This document shows, in pieces, positions 47,829 through 58,868 of a DNA stretch of 64,000 nt. Where the stretch lies: contig CM035162.1 of NCBI GenBank assembly GCA_020205615.1, positions 38,058,464 through 38,122,463 of the forward strand. Direction: 5' to 3'. Position 1 is the first letter of the stretch, and each line of letters begins with the position of its first letter. The notes beneath the pieces were generated by a model. The model saw nothing but the letters and a program-made list of their open reading frames with translations, made no database searches and was not told the origin of the DNA. The DNA is from Panax quinquefolius. Taxonomy: Eukaryota > Streptophyta > Magnoliopsida > Apiales > Araliaceae. A program made the position numbers and the translations under genes.

Positions 47829-47954
47829 GGTTGAAGTCTGAGTTTTGAGTCTGTAATTCTTCCAATGATTATGAATAAAAGAAGCATTTTTTCTCTCTGG
47901 TGTTAATTTATGTGATTGTTAATCTGTTGGAATTTGTTCGACTCCTGAGAGCGA

Positions 47955-48835
47955 AACGCGTGATTCGGGGGTTTGGTGGTATCTGTTCGACCCTTAGGAG
48001 GTGGACATGGTTGCTTGGTGTTTGGTGGGACCTGTTCGACCCTTCGGAGGTGAACATGATTGTTTGGTGGGACATGTTCGACCCTTAGGAGGTGAACATG
48101 GTTGCTTGGTGTTTAGTGGAATCTGTTCGACCCTTCGGAGGTGAACATGATTGTTTGGTGGGACCTGTTCGACCCTTAGGAGGGGACCATGGTTGCTTGG
48201 TGTTAGGTGGGATCTGTTCGACCCTTCGGAGGTGAACATGATTGTTTGGTGGGACCTGTTCGACCCTTAGGAGGTGAACATGGTTGCTTGGTGTTTGGTG
48301 GAATCTGTTTGACCCTTTGGAGGTGAACATAATTATTTGGTGGGACCTGTTCGACCCTTAGAAGGTGAACATGGTTGTTTGGTGTTTGGTAGAATCTGTT
48401 CGACCCTTAGGAGGTGAACAAGATTGTTTGGGGGTTTGGTGGAATCTGTTCGACCCTTGGGAACAAGATTGTTTGGGAGTTCGGTGGAATCTGTTCGACT
48501 TTTAGGAGGTGAAAAGGATTGTTTGGGGGTTCGGTGGAATCTGTTCGACCCTTCGGAGGTGAACAAGATTGTTCGGTGGAATCTGTTCGACCCTTAGGAG
48601 TTGAACAGGGTTGTTTGGGGGTTCGGTGGAATCTGTTCGACGCTTCGGAGCTGAACAAGATTATTTGGTGTTTCGTGGTATCTATTCGACCCTTATGAGG
48701 TGAACATGATTATTCAGGTATTTGGAGAAATCCGTTCGATCCTTGGGAGGTGAACAGGATTGATTGGTGTTTGGTGGGATCTGTTCGACCCATAGGAGGT
48801 GAACATGATTGTTTGATAGTATCTGTTTAATGAAT
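47955..48835. repeat. ~45-50-bp minisatellite, CTGTTCGACCCTTAGGAGGT units
   Basis: About 18 copies of a unit with CTGTTCGACCCTTMGGAGGT, GAACATGATTGTTTGG and GGGACC or GGAATC. Early copies alternate long and short; later ones carry GGGGGTTCGGTGG. The 60-80-codon ORFs on both strands are repeat artefacts (e.g. SPPKGRTDSTK). It replaces the segment where RNase H end and integrase should be. Such arrays are frequent in the 3' non-coding part of Tat elements. Confidence 0.9.
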
Positions 48836-48839
48836 GACA

Positions 48840-49024
48840 AGTGTTGAATTCGGTTTTTTAAGTGGTTATTTTTTATTCATTTTAAGTGAATGTTTGTTTA
48901 TTGATGTTAGTTGTCTTGCAAAGCAGCTATGGAATTTTTTTATAGGAGAAATTAAAAAAAAATGTATTAATTGAAGCATATAAAAAGTTACAAGTTTGTA
49001 GGTTTACAAGTTTGAAATCTAAAG
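48840..49024. other. Spacer between minisatellite and antisense gene
   Basis: AT-rich; a poly(A)-type AAAAAAAATG run near 48955 on the plus strand. On the minus strand it follows the stop of the antisense gene and could be its 3' end. Confidence 0.4.
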
Positions 49025-51245
49025 CTATGTTGGTGGAGGGTCGTTTATTGGGTTGTCTTCGGAACTTTCCTCGTCCTCGTTGTCGGAAGAATCGAGCAAT
49101 AAAGGGTTTAGAGCGGCAGCGACAAGTTTAGCTTTTCCTTTGCTTCGGGCTGCTTCATAGCCTTCGGCGTACATTTGTACAATCTCGTTGGTGAGTTCGG
49201 GAGATCTTCGATATTTGCTTCGGATTTGGTTTTTTAGTTCTTCGGTTAAGGGCGGGCCAAGGGCTTTGAGGTCTCGGAGTTCTTTTTCCAGAGCAGCCCG
49301 GATTTGAAGTTGTGCTTGCTCTTTCTTCATTACGTCGATGGATTGGCAGGTGAGTATTTGGTTATTTTGTCTCAGCACTTCGTTTACTTTTATGATCTCG
49401 TCGTATTTTTCGAAGTGCTTCAGACACTGCCAATTGTTCTTTCAATTTGGTGTTGTCTGTTTTGAGTCCTTCGCAGAAGAAAAAGACGTCGTGAATGTTC
49501 TTCTCCTTTGATATGGCAGTTTTCAGGAACTCATTTTATCTACGGGCGACTTTCTCTTCGGCTTCGATATCTTTATATCTTTGAGCAAGCCGTCTGGAGA
49601 CTTCAGCAGCCTGCAGGTGTTTAGGGGTCAGTGGTGAGTTGATTCAGAAAAGAAGATGATTACTGTAATTTTTAATTGAAAGTGACTTGCGCGGGCATGA
49701 TGAATCATGTCGGCACGGACGAGTTCAGCAATGGATGTCCCCGAAGTGGTGGTCGTCGGTTGGAAGGACGAAGTGATTAAATAGGTCTAGAGGGCATTTT
49801 TCATTATCCTCTAGCCATAAAGTTGGGGATCGAACGGCTTCGGGTGAATGGGTAGAGGATGGTTGTTGGGGAGGTGATGTTGGGTGATCGGATGGAGTTG
49901 GGGTGTGGGCCTTTTTTGAAGGTTCCGGTTGGCTGTCAGTGGTGTTTTTTCGTTTTCTGATTAGTTGGGGCATGGGGTCAGCAGGTTCGTTTGGTTCGGT
50001 GGGTATGCTTTGGGGTTGTTCGGGCTTCGGCCGAGGGAACCCTCAGTTCTTCGGTGGTGAGCAGGGTGATCTTCGCACGTTTCTTTTTGGTCCAAAGAAT
50101 CTGAGTTCTTTCGGAGATCAGCATGTCGAGAAGGCTTTCTGTGAGAATCGGGGTTGGGATGTTTTTTGGTTTTTTGATTGCTCTTCTTTTCAGTTGAGGA
50201 TGAGTTGGGTTTTCGGCGGTGTTCGTGGTAGGTTCGGTTCGGTGTTTTGGGGTTGAACATGTCTTTCAGTTGTGTCTTTTCTCTCGGCTGAAGTTGGTTG
50301 GATGAGGGATACTATAGAAAACAAAGGGGGTTTCTCATAATAATGACAAACTCATTCAAAGATCATATAAGTTGTAAATTCAGAACTTACATTGGTGGTC
50401 GTATAGCCACGCCTGTTTGGTTAAGAGGCTGAAGCTCCATTCTTTTAGGGGTAGTTTCTCGAGCAATTTTGCCATTTCTTTCACTCGTTCGGGAGGGGTG
50501 TCGCCGAAGTCTACATTCAGGCGTTTGTAGGAAGCCCAGTCTGGTAGTTTAGGTGTTTCTGGTCCTTTGACGAAGAACCAATCTTTGTGCCAACCGCTGT
50601 TGCTCGAAGGGGTATCCATCAGTGGACGTTTGTCAAACTTGAAGTTGGGTTTTGGGGGTTGTTTGCTCAGTACCTTGAAACCCGGTTCGCGGGAATTTCC
50701 GAGTTGGTACAGGGTGGTGAAGAAATCGATTGAAGGTGGAATCCCAATCTCGTGGCAGAAAGCGATTAAGGCGATGATGTTGATGTAGGAGTTCAGCACC
50801 ACTGGGTGAAGCCGATGCCAATTAACCCTAGAATGGTGACGATGAACGCGTGAAAGGGCAATTGGACTCCCTTTTCCAGCAGAGTAAGGGGCATGGCGGT
50901 CCGACCATTGGATCGGTGGTACATTCGATCTGTGGGTGTTGGTGCTTTGAGATGGTGGGTTTCAGGGATTTGGTAATGTTGGGAAGGGGTGTTGGCGTGT
51001 GGAAATTGTTTCTCGTTGGGGTATTCACGCATCATTTTCTGTAAATCGGTCTCTGGGGGGTTCTGGGTGGAGGTCGTGACTGCATTGGTGGATTTGTTAG
51101 GCGTGGTGTTGGTGTTAGAGTTTGGAGTGACCATGGTGGGGTTAGAAGCGATTGTAAGGGGAGCAGGAACACTGAACAGAGGGTTCACAAGAATAGGGGT
51201 GGAGTTTTCCGGTAAGATGTTGTCTTGGTTTTGGGAGGAGGCCAT
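49025..51245 (-). pseudogene. Antisense ORF of the Tat-type element (plant gypsy 'transposon protein', PF04195-like)
   Basis: Starts MASSQNQDNILPENSTPILV at 51245 with a Ser/Thr/Asn-rich head. Then come LTLLEKGVQLPFHAFIVTIL, GLIGIGFTQW, and after a frameshift INIIALIAFCHEIGIPPSID, FFTTLYQLG, GWHKDWFFVKGPETPKLPDW. Plant proteins of this family share LPF..F...L......P.QL.PN.W..I..F......G..P....F...F.......G.......W....FFV. Downstream pieces are the acidic/Pro-rich SQPEPSKKAHTPTPSDHPTS (49725-49973) and a coiled-coil-like QLQIRAALEKELRDLKALG (49025-49378). Function is unknown even in intact elements. Several frameshifts are present. Confidence 0.7.
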
Positions 51246-51550
51246 TGTTGCAGTTTTGAAGGAAGATAGTCGGGAAGATGGGAAGAGGAAGATTATCCTT
51301 AATTTTGAAATGGGCTGGTGAAACTGTTTGAATTGAGAGAAAAGGGGTTTTATAATTTTGTCTTTTCAATTGCTCCCGAATACCGAGGGCGGCTCATTAA
51401 TAAGTTATGATGGCGTTTGGATGATGGATTTGAAAGGTTGGATTACTATTTGATGTTTGGATTTTCCGGATATTGGGCCTTGTTTTGGGTTATTGTTGCT
51501 TGTTGGGCCATGTTTTGTATATTCTTCCGTCAAATATTCTATTTGATGGA

Positions 51551-52001
51551 AGATTGGGGGGTAATGTTGGGCCAAGGATATTTGGGCCTATGAAATACAG
51601 TGGGCTATTATCCATATGGTATTATGTGGGCTTGGACAACGGGTTGTTTTGGTAAACGGGGGATTTGTGGATTAAGGTTCCTAATTATACTTGGTCTCTG
51701 GATATGGAAAGAAGTATTGGGTTATAAACCAACTTCCTTAATTCTAGGAGATTTGGTACAATCCTATCAAGGATTTCATGAAGGTGATGAGAACATTATA
51801 AATACAAGGCTTTTTTCTCTGATGATAAGGTACATGCAAATTATTACTTTCCAGCACTAGAACGTTAAGCCTCCATTGTTAACATTATATCAGTCTGTAC
51901 TTATTCTCACACTAGAGCTATCCCCCGGCGGCCCAGACCGTCAAGCTTTCAGTATTTACTCTTTTCTGTGCAGGATTGGACACGCTTTAGTGATTGGAGC
52001 A
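51551..52001 (+). repeat. Polypurine tract and 3' LTR of the Tat-type element
   Basis: AGATTGGGGGGTAA (51551-51564) is the plus-strand priming tract; the LTR runs 51565-52001, 437 bp, ending GGAGCA. It is followed not by a 5-bp target copy but by a second copy of the integrase segment. Confidence 0.85.
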
Positions 52002-52005
52002 ACAA

Positions 52006-52310
52006 CATATATAGGTTGCATGGGTTACCTCAAACAAATGTTAGTGATAGGGATTAAAAATTATGAGTACATTTTGGCAGTCCTTATTTCAGCAATTGGG
52101 AGTGAAGTTATGTATGAGCTCATCTTAGCACCCACAATCTGATGGTCAGGCAAAAAGACAACATGTGCTTGGAATGTTATCTAAGGTGTATGTGCAGTGA
52201 GCAACCAAGGAAATTGACAATGTGGCTTTAATACAAATTATCACACAGCTTTAAAGTGTTATCCCTTCAAGGATTTATTTGGGTTCTCCCTTAAAGTGTT
52301 ATCTAAGGTG
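52006..52310 (+). pseudogene. Ty3/gypsy integrase fragment (right target copy)
   Basis: 52006-52174 repeats 43240-43411 of the left flank (CCTTATTTCAGCAATTGGGA, GTTATGTATGAGCTCATCTT). It then reads on past the insertion point: after CTTGGAA comes TGTTATCTAAGGTGTATGTG, then CAGTGAGCAACCAAGGAAAT (integrase WXXLPLAE area), and YHTALKCYPFKDLFGF-like text near 52230. A short block, AAAGTGTTATC, is repeated at 52252 and 52293. Confidence 0.8.
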
Positions 52311-52560
52311 TATGTGTATGTTATGACTATTATTCAAATTACAGTTGTAATTAGAATTGAATTAAAGATTGTTAGAATGATTAGGATGATGTAATAAGCA
52401 ATAAGAAGTTAGTTAGAGTGATGTCAGCAGAAGCTAGTTGTCAATCATGAGGTCAGCAAAAGATCAATTTGAAATTGTAACAGATTTGAGCGGTGGAAGC
52501 AGTTAACCTCCTTTATAACTTTCAGCTGCATTTATAAGGTTAAGGAGGGGAGAGGAAGAT
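52311..52560. other. Gypsy 3' remnant / spacer
   Basis: Contains TTAGTTAGAGTGATGTCAGC and a TTTATAAGG; ends in a purine-rich AAGGAGGGGAGAGGAAGAT right before the zinc-finger array. No gene. Confidence 0.4.
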
Positions 52561-53473
52561 ATAAAGAATTAATTCAACGTATTTATTCTTGGAAAATAAT
52601 TTTTCCAAATCATTCTTATTCCTAATATAGCACTGCAACCAAACAAACACCACATAATATTTCACTATAAAAGAACGAAAGAAACAAAAAAAAGAAGAAA
52701 AATGAACAACTAAATTAAAAATTCAAGAAGAGCAAAATTAAAGAAAATTACCAATTCAAGATGTCCAACTAAGTCTTCAAATCCTAAACTGTACAGAGCA
52801 ACTACCTCTTCTTTCTTTGATCCTCTCTGAAATATTCTTCCCCCGCAGCTTCGTTCTTGCAGCTTCGTTCTTGAAGCGGTTATGACATTTGCCACATTCA
52901 AACTTTCTTCATGGTTTGGAATGTACGAAGTGGATGTAGTGTAAGAGGTCATTATTACTGCCAAAAGCCATCGTACCATCGTACATTCAAAGCAATGGGG
53001 AGGTTCCATCGCATGTTCGAAAGAATAGTAGAGAGATGGATTGAAAAATAGAAGTGAAACAACAGTGCGTTGAAAAATGGAAGAGAAACAACAGGTTCCA
53101 TATTCTTGAATCTTCCATTCAAATATTGTTAGTTTCAACGCACTCTGTTATTTCTTTTCTGTTCTTTCTCTTCCATTCTTCAATCCATCTCTTGCGATGG
53201 AACCTCCCTATTGCTTTGAATGTACAAGGGCTTTTGGCAGTATTAATGGCTTCTTACAGCACATCCGCTCCGTACATTCCAAGCCATGGAGAATGTGGCA
53301 AATGCCAAGAAAATTTCAGAAAGAATCACAGAAAGAAGAGGTAGCTGCTCTGTACGGTTTAGGATTCTTGAAAACTTAGTTGGACATTTTGAATTGGTGA
53401 TTTTTTTTTAATTTTGCTCTTTTTTAATTTTTAATTTAGTTGGTAATTTTTCTTATTCGAAAAAAAAATCAAT
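52561..53473. repeat. Palindromic unit 1
   Basis: Centre near 53115. The minus arm has a local duplication of GCAGCTTCGTTCTT (52847 and 52861). In the plus arm the second finger is out of frame (MWQMPRKFQ instead of KFECGKC). Confidence 0.85.
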
Positions 53474-54277
53474 ATAAAGAATTAATTCAACGTATTCATT
53501 CTTGGAAAATAATATCTCCAAATCATTCTTATTCCTAATATCGCCCTGCAACCAAACCAACACCACATAATATTTCACTAAATTAAAAATTCAAGAAGAG
53601 CAGCTACCTCTTCAAGAAAATTATCAATTCAAGATATCAAATTATGTTTTCAGAAACCCTTCTAAATTGTACAGAGCAGCTACCTCTTCTTTCTGTGATT
53701 CTCTATGAAATATTCTTCCCCCTCAGCTTCGTTCTTGAAGCGGTTATAACATTTTTCACATTCAAACTTTCTCCATGGTTTTGAATGTACGAAGCGGATG
53801 TGGTGTAAGAGGCCATTATTACTGCCAAAAGCCCTCGTACATTCAAAGCAATATAGAGGTTTCATCGCATGTTCGAAAGAATAGTAGAGAAATAGATTGA
53901 AAAATGGAAAAGAAACAACAGAGTGCGTTGAAAAATGGAAGAAAAATAACATAGTCCATATTCTTGAATCTTCCATTCAAATATTGTTAGTTTCAACGCA
54001 CTCTGTTCTTTCTCTTCCATTCTTCAATCCATCTTTTACTATTCTTTCAACACGCGATGGAACCTCCTATCTGCTTGATCAGAAGAGGGCTTTTAAGCAA
54101 GATAACGGCTTCTACAAAGACATCCGCCTCCGACATTCCAAGCCATTGAGAAAGTTTGAATGTGGTAAATGTCATAACCGCTTCAAGACAGAAGTTGAGA
54201 ATTGATAATTTTCTTTAATTTTGTTCTTTTTGAATTTTTAATTTAGTTGGTAATTTTTCTTCGAAAAAAAAATCATT
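53474..54277. repeat. Palindromic unit 2
   Basis: Centre near 53980. The minus arm is open and full (98 codons). The plus arm has diverged (LDQKRAFKQDNGFYKDIRLR) and lost the first Cys pair. Confidence 0.85.
53680..53976 (-). CDS. Two-finger C2H2 microprotein ORF, unit 2 minus arm
   Basis: 98 codons, opening in the palindrome centre with MEDSRIWTMLFFFHFSTHS. After a Phe-rich stretch: CFECTRAFGSNNGLLHHIRF then VHS, a C-x2-C-x12-H-x4-H finger with the usual Phe; then KFECEKCYNRF, half of a second finger whose histidines are replaced by a longer loop ending ENHRKKR. The C-terminus is basic. In an intact gene such fingers bind DNA or protein. Whether this is translated is unknown; a shorter start at the Met of EHAMKPLYCFEC would give about 60 residues. 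The same frame survives in units 6 and 8, which argues that the coding form was recent. Confidence 0.5.
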   Translation of the reverse strand: MEDSRIWTMLFFFHFSTHSVVSFPFFNLFLYYSFEHAMKPLYCFECTRAFGSNNGLLHHIRFVHSKPWRKFECEKCYNRFKNEAEGEEYFIENHRKKR

Positions 54278-55191
54278 ATAAAGAATTAATTCAACGTATT
54301 CATTCTTGGAAAATAATTTCTCCAAATCATTCTTATTCCTAATATCGCCTATGACCAAACCAATAAAGCACATAATATTTCACTATAAAAGAAATAAAGA
54401 AAAAAAAGAAGAAAAAATAAACTAAAATAAAAATTCAAGAAGAGCAAAATTAAAGAAATTTATTAATTCAAGATGTCCAACTATGTCTTCAAGAACCCTA
54501 AATTGTACAGAGCAGTTACGTCTTCTTTCTGTTATCCTCTCTGAAATATTCTTCCCCTCAGCTAAGCGGTTATGACATTTGCAACCTTCAAACTTTCTCC
54601 ATGGTTTGGAATGTACGAAGCGGATGTGGTGTAAAAGGCCATTATTACTGCCAAAAGCCCTCGTACATTCATAGCAATATGGAGGTTTCATCGCATGTTC
54701 GAAAGAATAGTAGAGAGATGGACTGAAAAATGGAAAAGAAACAACAGTGCATTAAAAAATGGAAGAGAAATAACAGAGTCCATATTCTTGAATCTTCCAT
54801 TCAAATATTGTTAGTTTCAACGCACTCTGTTCTTTCTCTTCCATTCTTCAATCCATCTTTTTACTATTCCTTCGAACATGCGATGGAACCTTCCTATTGC
54901 TTTGAATGTATGAGGGCTTTTGGCAGTATTAATGGCTTCTTACAGCACATCCGCTCCGTACATTCCAAACCATGGAGAAAGTTTGAATGTGGCAAATGCC
55001 ATAACCGTTTCAAGACCAAAGTTGAGAGGAAGAAAATTTAAGAGAGGATCACAGAAAGAAGAGGTAGCTTCTCTGTACGGTTTAGGGTTCTTGAAAACTT
55101 AGTTGGATATTTTGAATTGGTAATTTTCTTTAATTTAGTTCTTTTTGAATTTTTAATTTTGTTGGTAATTTTTCTTCGAAAAAAAATCAAT
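54278..55191. repeat. Palindromic unit 3
   Basis: Centre near 54800. The minus arm (54422-54691) has a deletion that turns the second finger into CHNRLAEGK; the same deletion occurs in units 7 and 8. The plus arm is open. Confidence 0.85.
54730..55041 (+). CDS. Two-finger C2H2 microprotein ORF, unit 3 plus arm
   Basis: 103 codons; the likeliest start is the inner ATG at 54883 (52 residues, after TTCGAACATGCG). Sequence: MEPSYCFECMRAFGSINGFL, QHIRSVHSKPWRKFECGKC, HNRFKTKVERKKI. First finger C-x2-C-x12-H-x4-H complete; second has C-x2-C only. Downstream is AGAGGATCACAGAAAGAAGA as in the other arms, where it is in frame. This is the best-preserved plus arm. Confidence 0.5.
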   Translation: MEKKQQCIKKWKRNNRVHILESSIQILLVSTHSVLSLPFFNPSFYYSFEHAMEPSYCFECMRAFGSINGFLQHIRSVHSKPWRKFECGKCHNRFKTKVERKKI

Positions 55192-56123
55192 ATAAAGAAT
55201 TAATTCAACGTATTCATTCTTGGAAAATAATTTCTCCAAATCATTCTTATTCCTAATATTGCCCTGCAACCAAACCAACACCACATAATATTTCACTATA
55301 AAAGAAAGAAAGAAAAAAAAACAAGAACAAAAATAAACAACTAAAATAAAAATTCAAGAAGAGCAAAATTAAAGAAAATTACCAATTTAAGATGTCCAAC
55401 TAAGACTTCAAGAACCCTAAACTGTACAGAGCAGCTACCTCTTCTTTCTGTGATCCTCTCTGAAATATTCTTCCCCCTCATCTTCGTTCTTGAAGCGGTT
55501 ATGACATTTGCCACATTCAAACTTTCTCCATAGTTTGGAATGTATGAAGCGGATGGGGTGTAAGAGGCCATTATTACTGCCAAAAGCCCTAGTATATTCA
55601 AATTAATAGGGAGGTTCCATCGCATGTTCGAAAGAATAGTAGAGAGATGGATTGAAAAATGGAAGAGAAACAACAGAGTGCGTTGAAAAATGGAAGAGAA
55701 ACAACAGAGTCCATATTCTTGAATCTTCCATTCAAATATTGTTAGTTTCAACGCACTGTTCTTTCTCTTCCATTCTTCAATCCATCTGTTTACTATTCTT
55801 TCGAACATGTGATGGAACGTCCCTATTGCTTTGAATGTATGAGGGTTTTTAGCAGTAATAATGGCTTCTTACAGCACATCCGCTCCGTACATTCCAAGCC
55901 ATGAAGAAAGTTTGAATGTGGTAAATGCCATAACCGTTTAAAGACCGAAGTTGGGAGGGAAGAAAATTTCAGAGAGGATCACAGAAAGAAGAAGCTGCTC
56001 TGTATGGTTTAGGGTTCTTGAAAATTTAGTTGGACATTTTGAATTGGTAATTTTCTTTAATTTTGCTCTTTTTGAATTTTTAATTTGGTTGATAATTTTT
56101 CTTCTTCGAAAAAAAAAATCAAT
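55192..56123. repeat. Palindromic unit 4
   Basis: Centre near 55720. The plus arm reads RVFSSNNGFLQHIRSVHS, then a stop at TGAAGAAAG where others have TGGAGAAAG. Shares GTTTAAAGACCGAAGTTGGG with unit 5. Confidence 0.85.
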
Positions 56124-57055
56124 ATAAAGAATTAAATCAACGTATTCATTCTTGGAAAATAATTTCTCCAAATCATTATTATTCCTAATATCGCCCTGCA
56201 ACCAACACCACATAATATTTCACTATAAAAGAGAGAAAAAAAACAAGAAGAAAAATGAACTAAAATAAAAATTCAAGAAGAGCAAAATTTAAAAAAATTA
56301 CCAATTTAAGATGTCCAACTAAGTCTTCAAGAACCCTAAAGCATGCATCATCGCTTACCTTTTCTTTCAGGATCCTCTCTCGAAATATTCTTCCCTTGAC
56401 TGTTCTTGAAACGGTTATGGCATTTGCCACATTCAAACTTTCTCAATGGTTTGGAATGTACGAAGCGACCAAGAGATGATTATTACTGCCAAAATCCCTC
56501 ATACATTCAAAACAATAGGGAGGTTCCATCGCATGTTCGAAAGAATAGTGGAGAGATGAATTGAAAAATGGAAGAGAAACAACATAGTGCGTTGAAAAAT
56601 GGAAAAGAAACATGTTCCATATTCTTGAATCTTCCATTCAAATATTGTTAGTTTCAACGCACTATATTCTTTCTCTTCCATTCTTCAATCCATCTGTTTA
56701 CTATTCTTTCGAACATGCGATGGAACGTCCCTATTACTTCGAATGTATGAGGCTTTTGGCAGTAATAATGGCATCTTACAGCACATCCGCTCCGTACATT
56801 CCAAGCCATGAAGAAAGTTTGAATGTCGCAAATGTCATAACCGTTTAAAGACCGAAGTTGGGAGGGAAGAAAATTTCAGAGAGGATCACAGAAAGATGTA
56901 GCTGCTCTGTATGGTTTAGGGTTCTTGAAAACTTAGTTGGACATTTTGAATTGGTAATTTTTTTTATTTTTGCTCTTTTAAAATTTTTAATTTAGTTGGT
57001 AATTTTTCTTGTTTTTTTTTTCTTTTTTCCTTTTATAGTGAAATATTATGTGGTG
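56124..57055. repeat. Palindromic unit 5
   Basis: Centre near 56630. The minus arm is shortened around the second half of finger 1 (CGAAGCGACCAAGAGATGAT). The right arm runs on through CCTTTTATAGTGAAATATTA up to the insertion. Confidence 0.8.
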
Positions 57056-57915
57056 TCAAGTTGCGATAGGTCGAAAGCAAGTAACCAAATTGGGCAACCA
57101 AATCGCACTTGATTAAAAACCGCACTAACTGCTCCTACAGATGTGGGTGTTTTAGGTGGGTTGAATAACCAAATTTACGGTTCCGGTTTGGTTACTAGCC
57201 AAAACCAAACCGCATAAAACCGAAACCGCACCATGTGTGTGTATGTATGTATTATCTCTAGTAAATTCTAAAGTTACTTTTCACTTGAACACGCTTAGAG
57301 AAAACCCCAGTCTTGCATTGTCATTTTTTCACCAATTGAAAGAAGATGTTAGAGGTTATAGAGTCAAAAATTAAGCAATTGGGTTTTGGAATTTTGAATT
57401 TGTTTGATGCGTTATTGGAGGGGCTTATAGTTGAGGGGCTCGAGCACTTGATGCATTGGTTTATGTCAATGCTATAATTGTAATAGTCTAATAGATTATT
57501 TTTAGTCCTCCCTGCAATATATTTTATTCTATCTTCAGTATATACTTTTAATTTTTGGGGAACTAGATAAACATTCTTGCTTGTTATCGAATAGTCTCCG
57601 TTGTTTTATATAGCGCATATTTTAGTTTTAAAGCATGCTTGATATAATTCTCATTGTCGACTTTGTCACTAAGTTAATTGCTCGATGTAAGTTTTATGTT
57701 AAATTTTATCAAGGCTTAAACTTTTTGTTGTTTCAATTGGTTTTGGAACCGAAATCGCACTAATTAAAACCGCATCAAGACACTTTAAAAACCGAACCGC
57801 ACTCAATCACAAGCGGTTTCGGGTGTGGTTTTGAATTTTTCAAACCGCACCTAAGCGGTTTCGAGTGCGGTTTGGACTTCAAACCGCACCAAACCGCACC
57901 ATGCTCACCCCTAGT
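57056..57915. mobile_element. hAT-like insertion rich in AACCGCACC repeats
   Basis: The right end TGCTCACCCCTAG, complement CTAGGGGTGAGCA, is a common plant hAT-type terminus. Next to it, GGTGCGGTTTGG and complements repeat many times. The left flank GTTGCGATA and right flank TTGCAGTGCGATATTA both resemble the GGTTGCAGGGCGATATTAGG of the array, so it landed in that sequence. No transposase; the left end is not resolved. Confidence 0.55.
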
Positions 57916-57982
57916 TGCAGTGCGATATTAGGAAACCCATAATTTCAATAAATTTCCCAAATGGGTTGGAAGAGAAAAAAAA

Positions 57983-58868
57983 ATTAATTCAACATATTCA
58001 TTCTTGGAAAATAATTTCTCCAAATCATTCTTATTCCTAATATCGCCATGCAACCAAACCAACACCACATAATATTTCACTATAGAAGAAAAATGAACAA
58101 CTAAATTAAAAATTCAAGAAGAGCAAAATTAAATAAAATTATCAATTCAAGATGTCCAAAAAGTCTTCAAGAACCCTAAATTGTACAGAGCAGCTATCTC
58201 TGAAATATTCTTCCCCCTCAACTTCGTTTTTGAAGCGGTTATGGCATTTGCCACATTCAAACTTTCTCCATGGTTTGAAATGTACAAAGCGGATGGGGTG
58301 TAAGAGGCCATTATTACTGCCAAAAGCCCTCGTACATTCAAAGTAATAGGGAGGTTCTATCGCATGTTCGAAAAAATAGTAAAGAGATGGATTGAAAAAT
58401 GGAAAGAGAAACAACAGAGTGCGTTGAAAATGGAAGAGAAACAACAGAGTCCATTTTCTTGAATCTTCCATTCAAATATTGTTAGTTTCAACGCACTCTG
58501 TTGTTTCTCTTACATTCTTCAATCCGTCTTTTTACTATTCTTTCGAACATGCGATGAAACCTCCATATTGCTTTGAATGTATGAGGACTTTTGGCAGTAT
58601 TAATGGCTTCTTACAGCACATACGCTCTGTACATTCCAAGCCATGGAGAAAGTTTTAATGTGGCAAATGCCATAACCGCTTCAAGACCGAAGTTGAGAGG
58701 GAAGAAAATTTCAGAGAGGATCACAGAAAGAAGAGGTAGCTGCTCTGTACGGTTTAGTGTTCTTAAAAACTTAGTTGGACATTTTGAAATTGTGATTTTA
58801 TTTAATTTTGCTCTTTTTGAATTTTTAATTTAGTTGGTAATTTTTATTCTTCGAAAAAAAAAATCAAT
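57983..58868. repeat. Palindromic unit 6
   Basis: Centre near 58460. The minus arm is open over 109 codons (58142-58471) with TRAFGSNNGLLHPIRFVHFK and KFECGKCHNRFKNEVEGEEY. The plus arm has TAA in place of the Glu codon after KF (GTTTTAATG). Confidence 0.85.

Larger units (their letters stand above)
43412..52001 (+). mobile_element. Ty3/gypsy Tat-lineage retrotransposon, integrase deleted
   Basis: LTRs at 43412-43889 and 51565-52001, both starting TGTTGGGCCAAGGATATTTG. The order inside is gag, protease, RT and partial RNase H on the plus strand, then a minisatellite and an antisense gene region on the minus strand, and a polypurine-like AGATTGGGGGG before the 3' LTR. An antisense ORF between pol and the 3' LTR is characteristic of several Tat elements. 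Pol stops at 47828 and the integrase is missing, so the copy is non-autonomous. Frameshifts exist in all genes. Confidence 0.85.

Noticed and set aside
47900..48660. Several ORFs of 60-83 codons encoding SPPKGRTDSTK-like repeats
   Set aside because: Artefacts of the minisatellite; all frames stay open because unit length is near a multiple of three.
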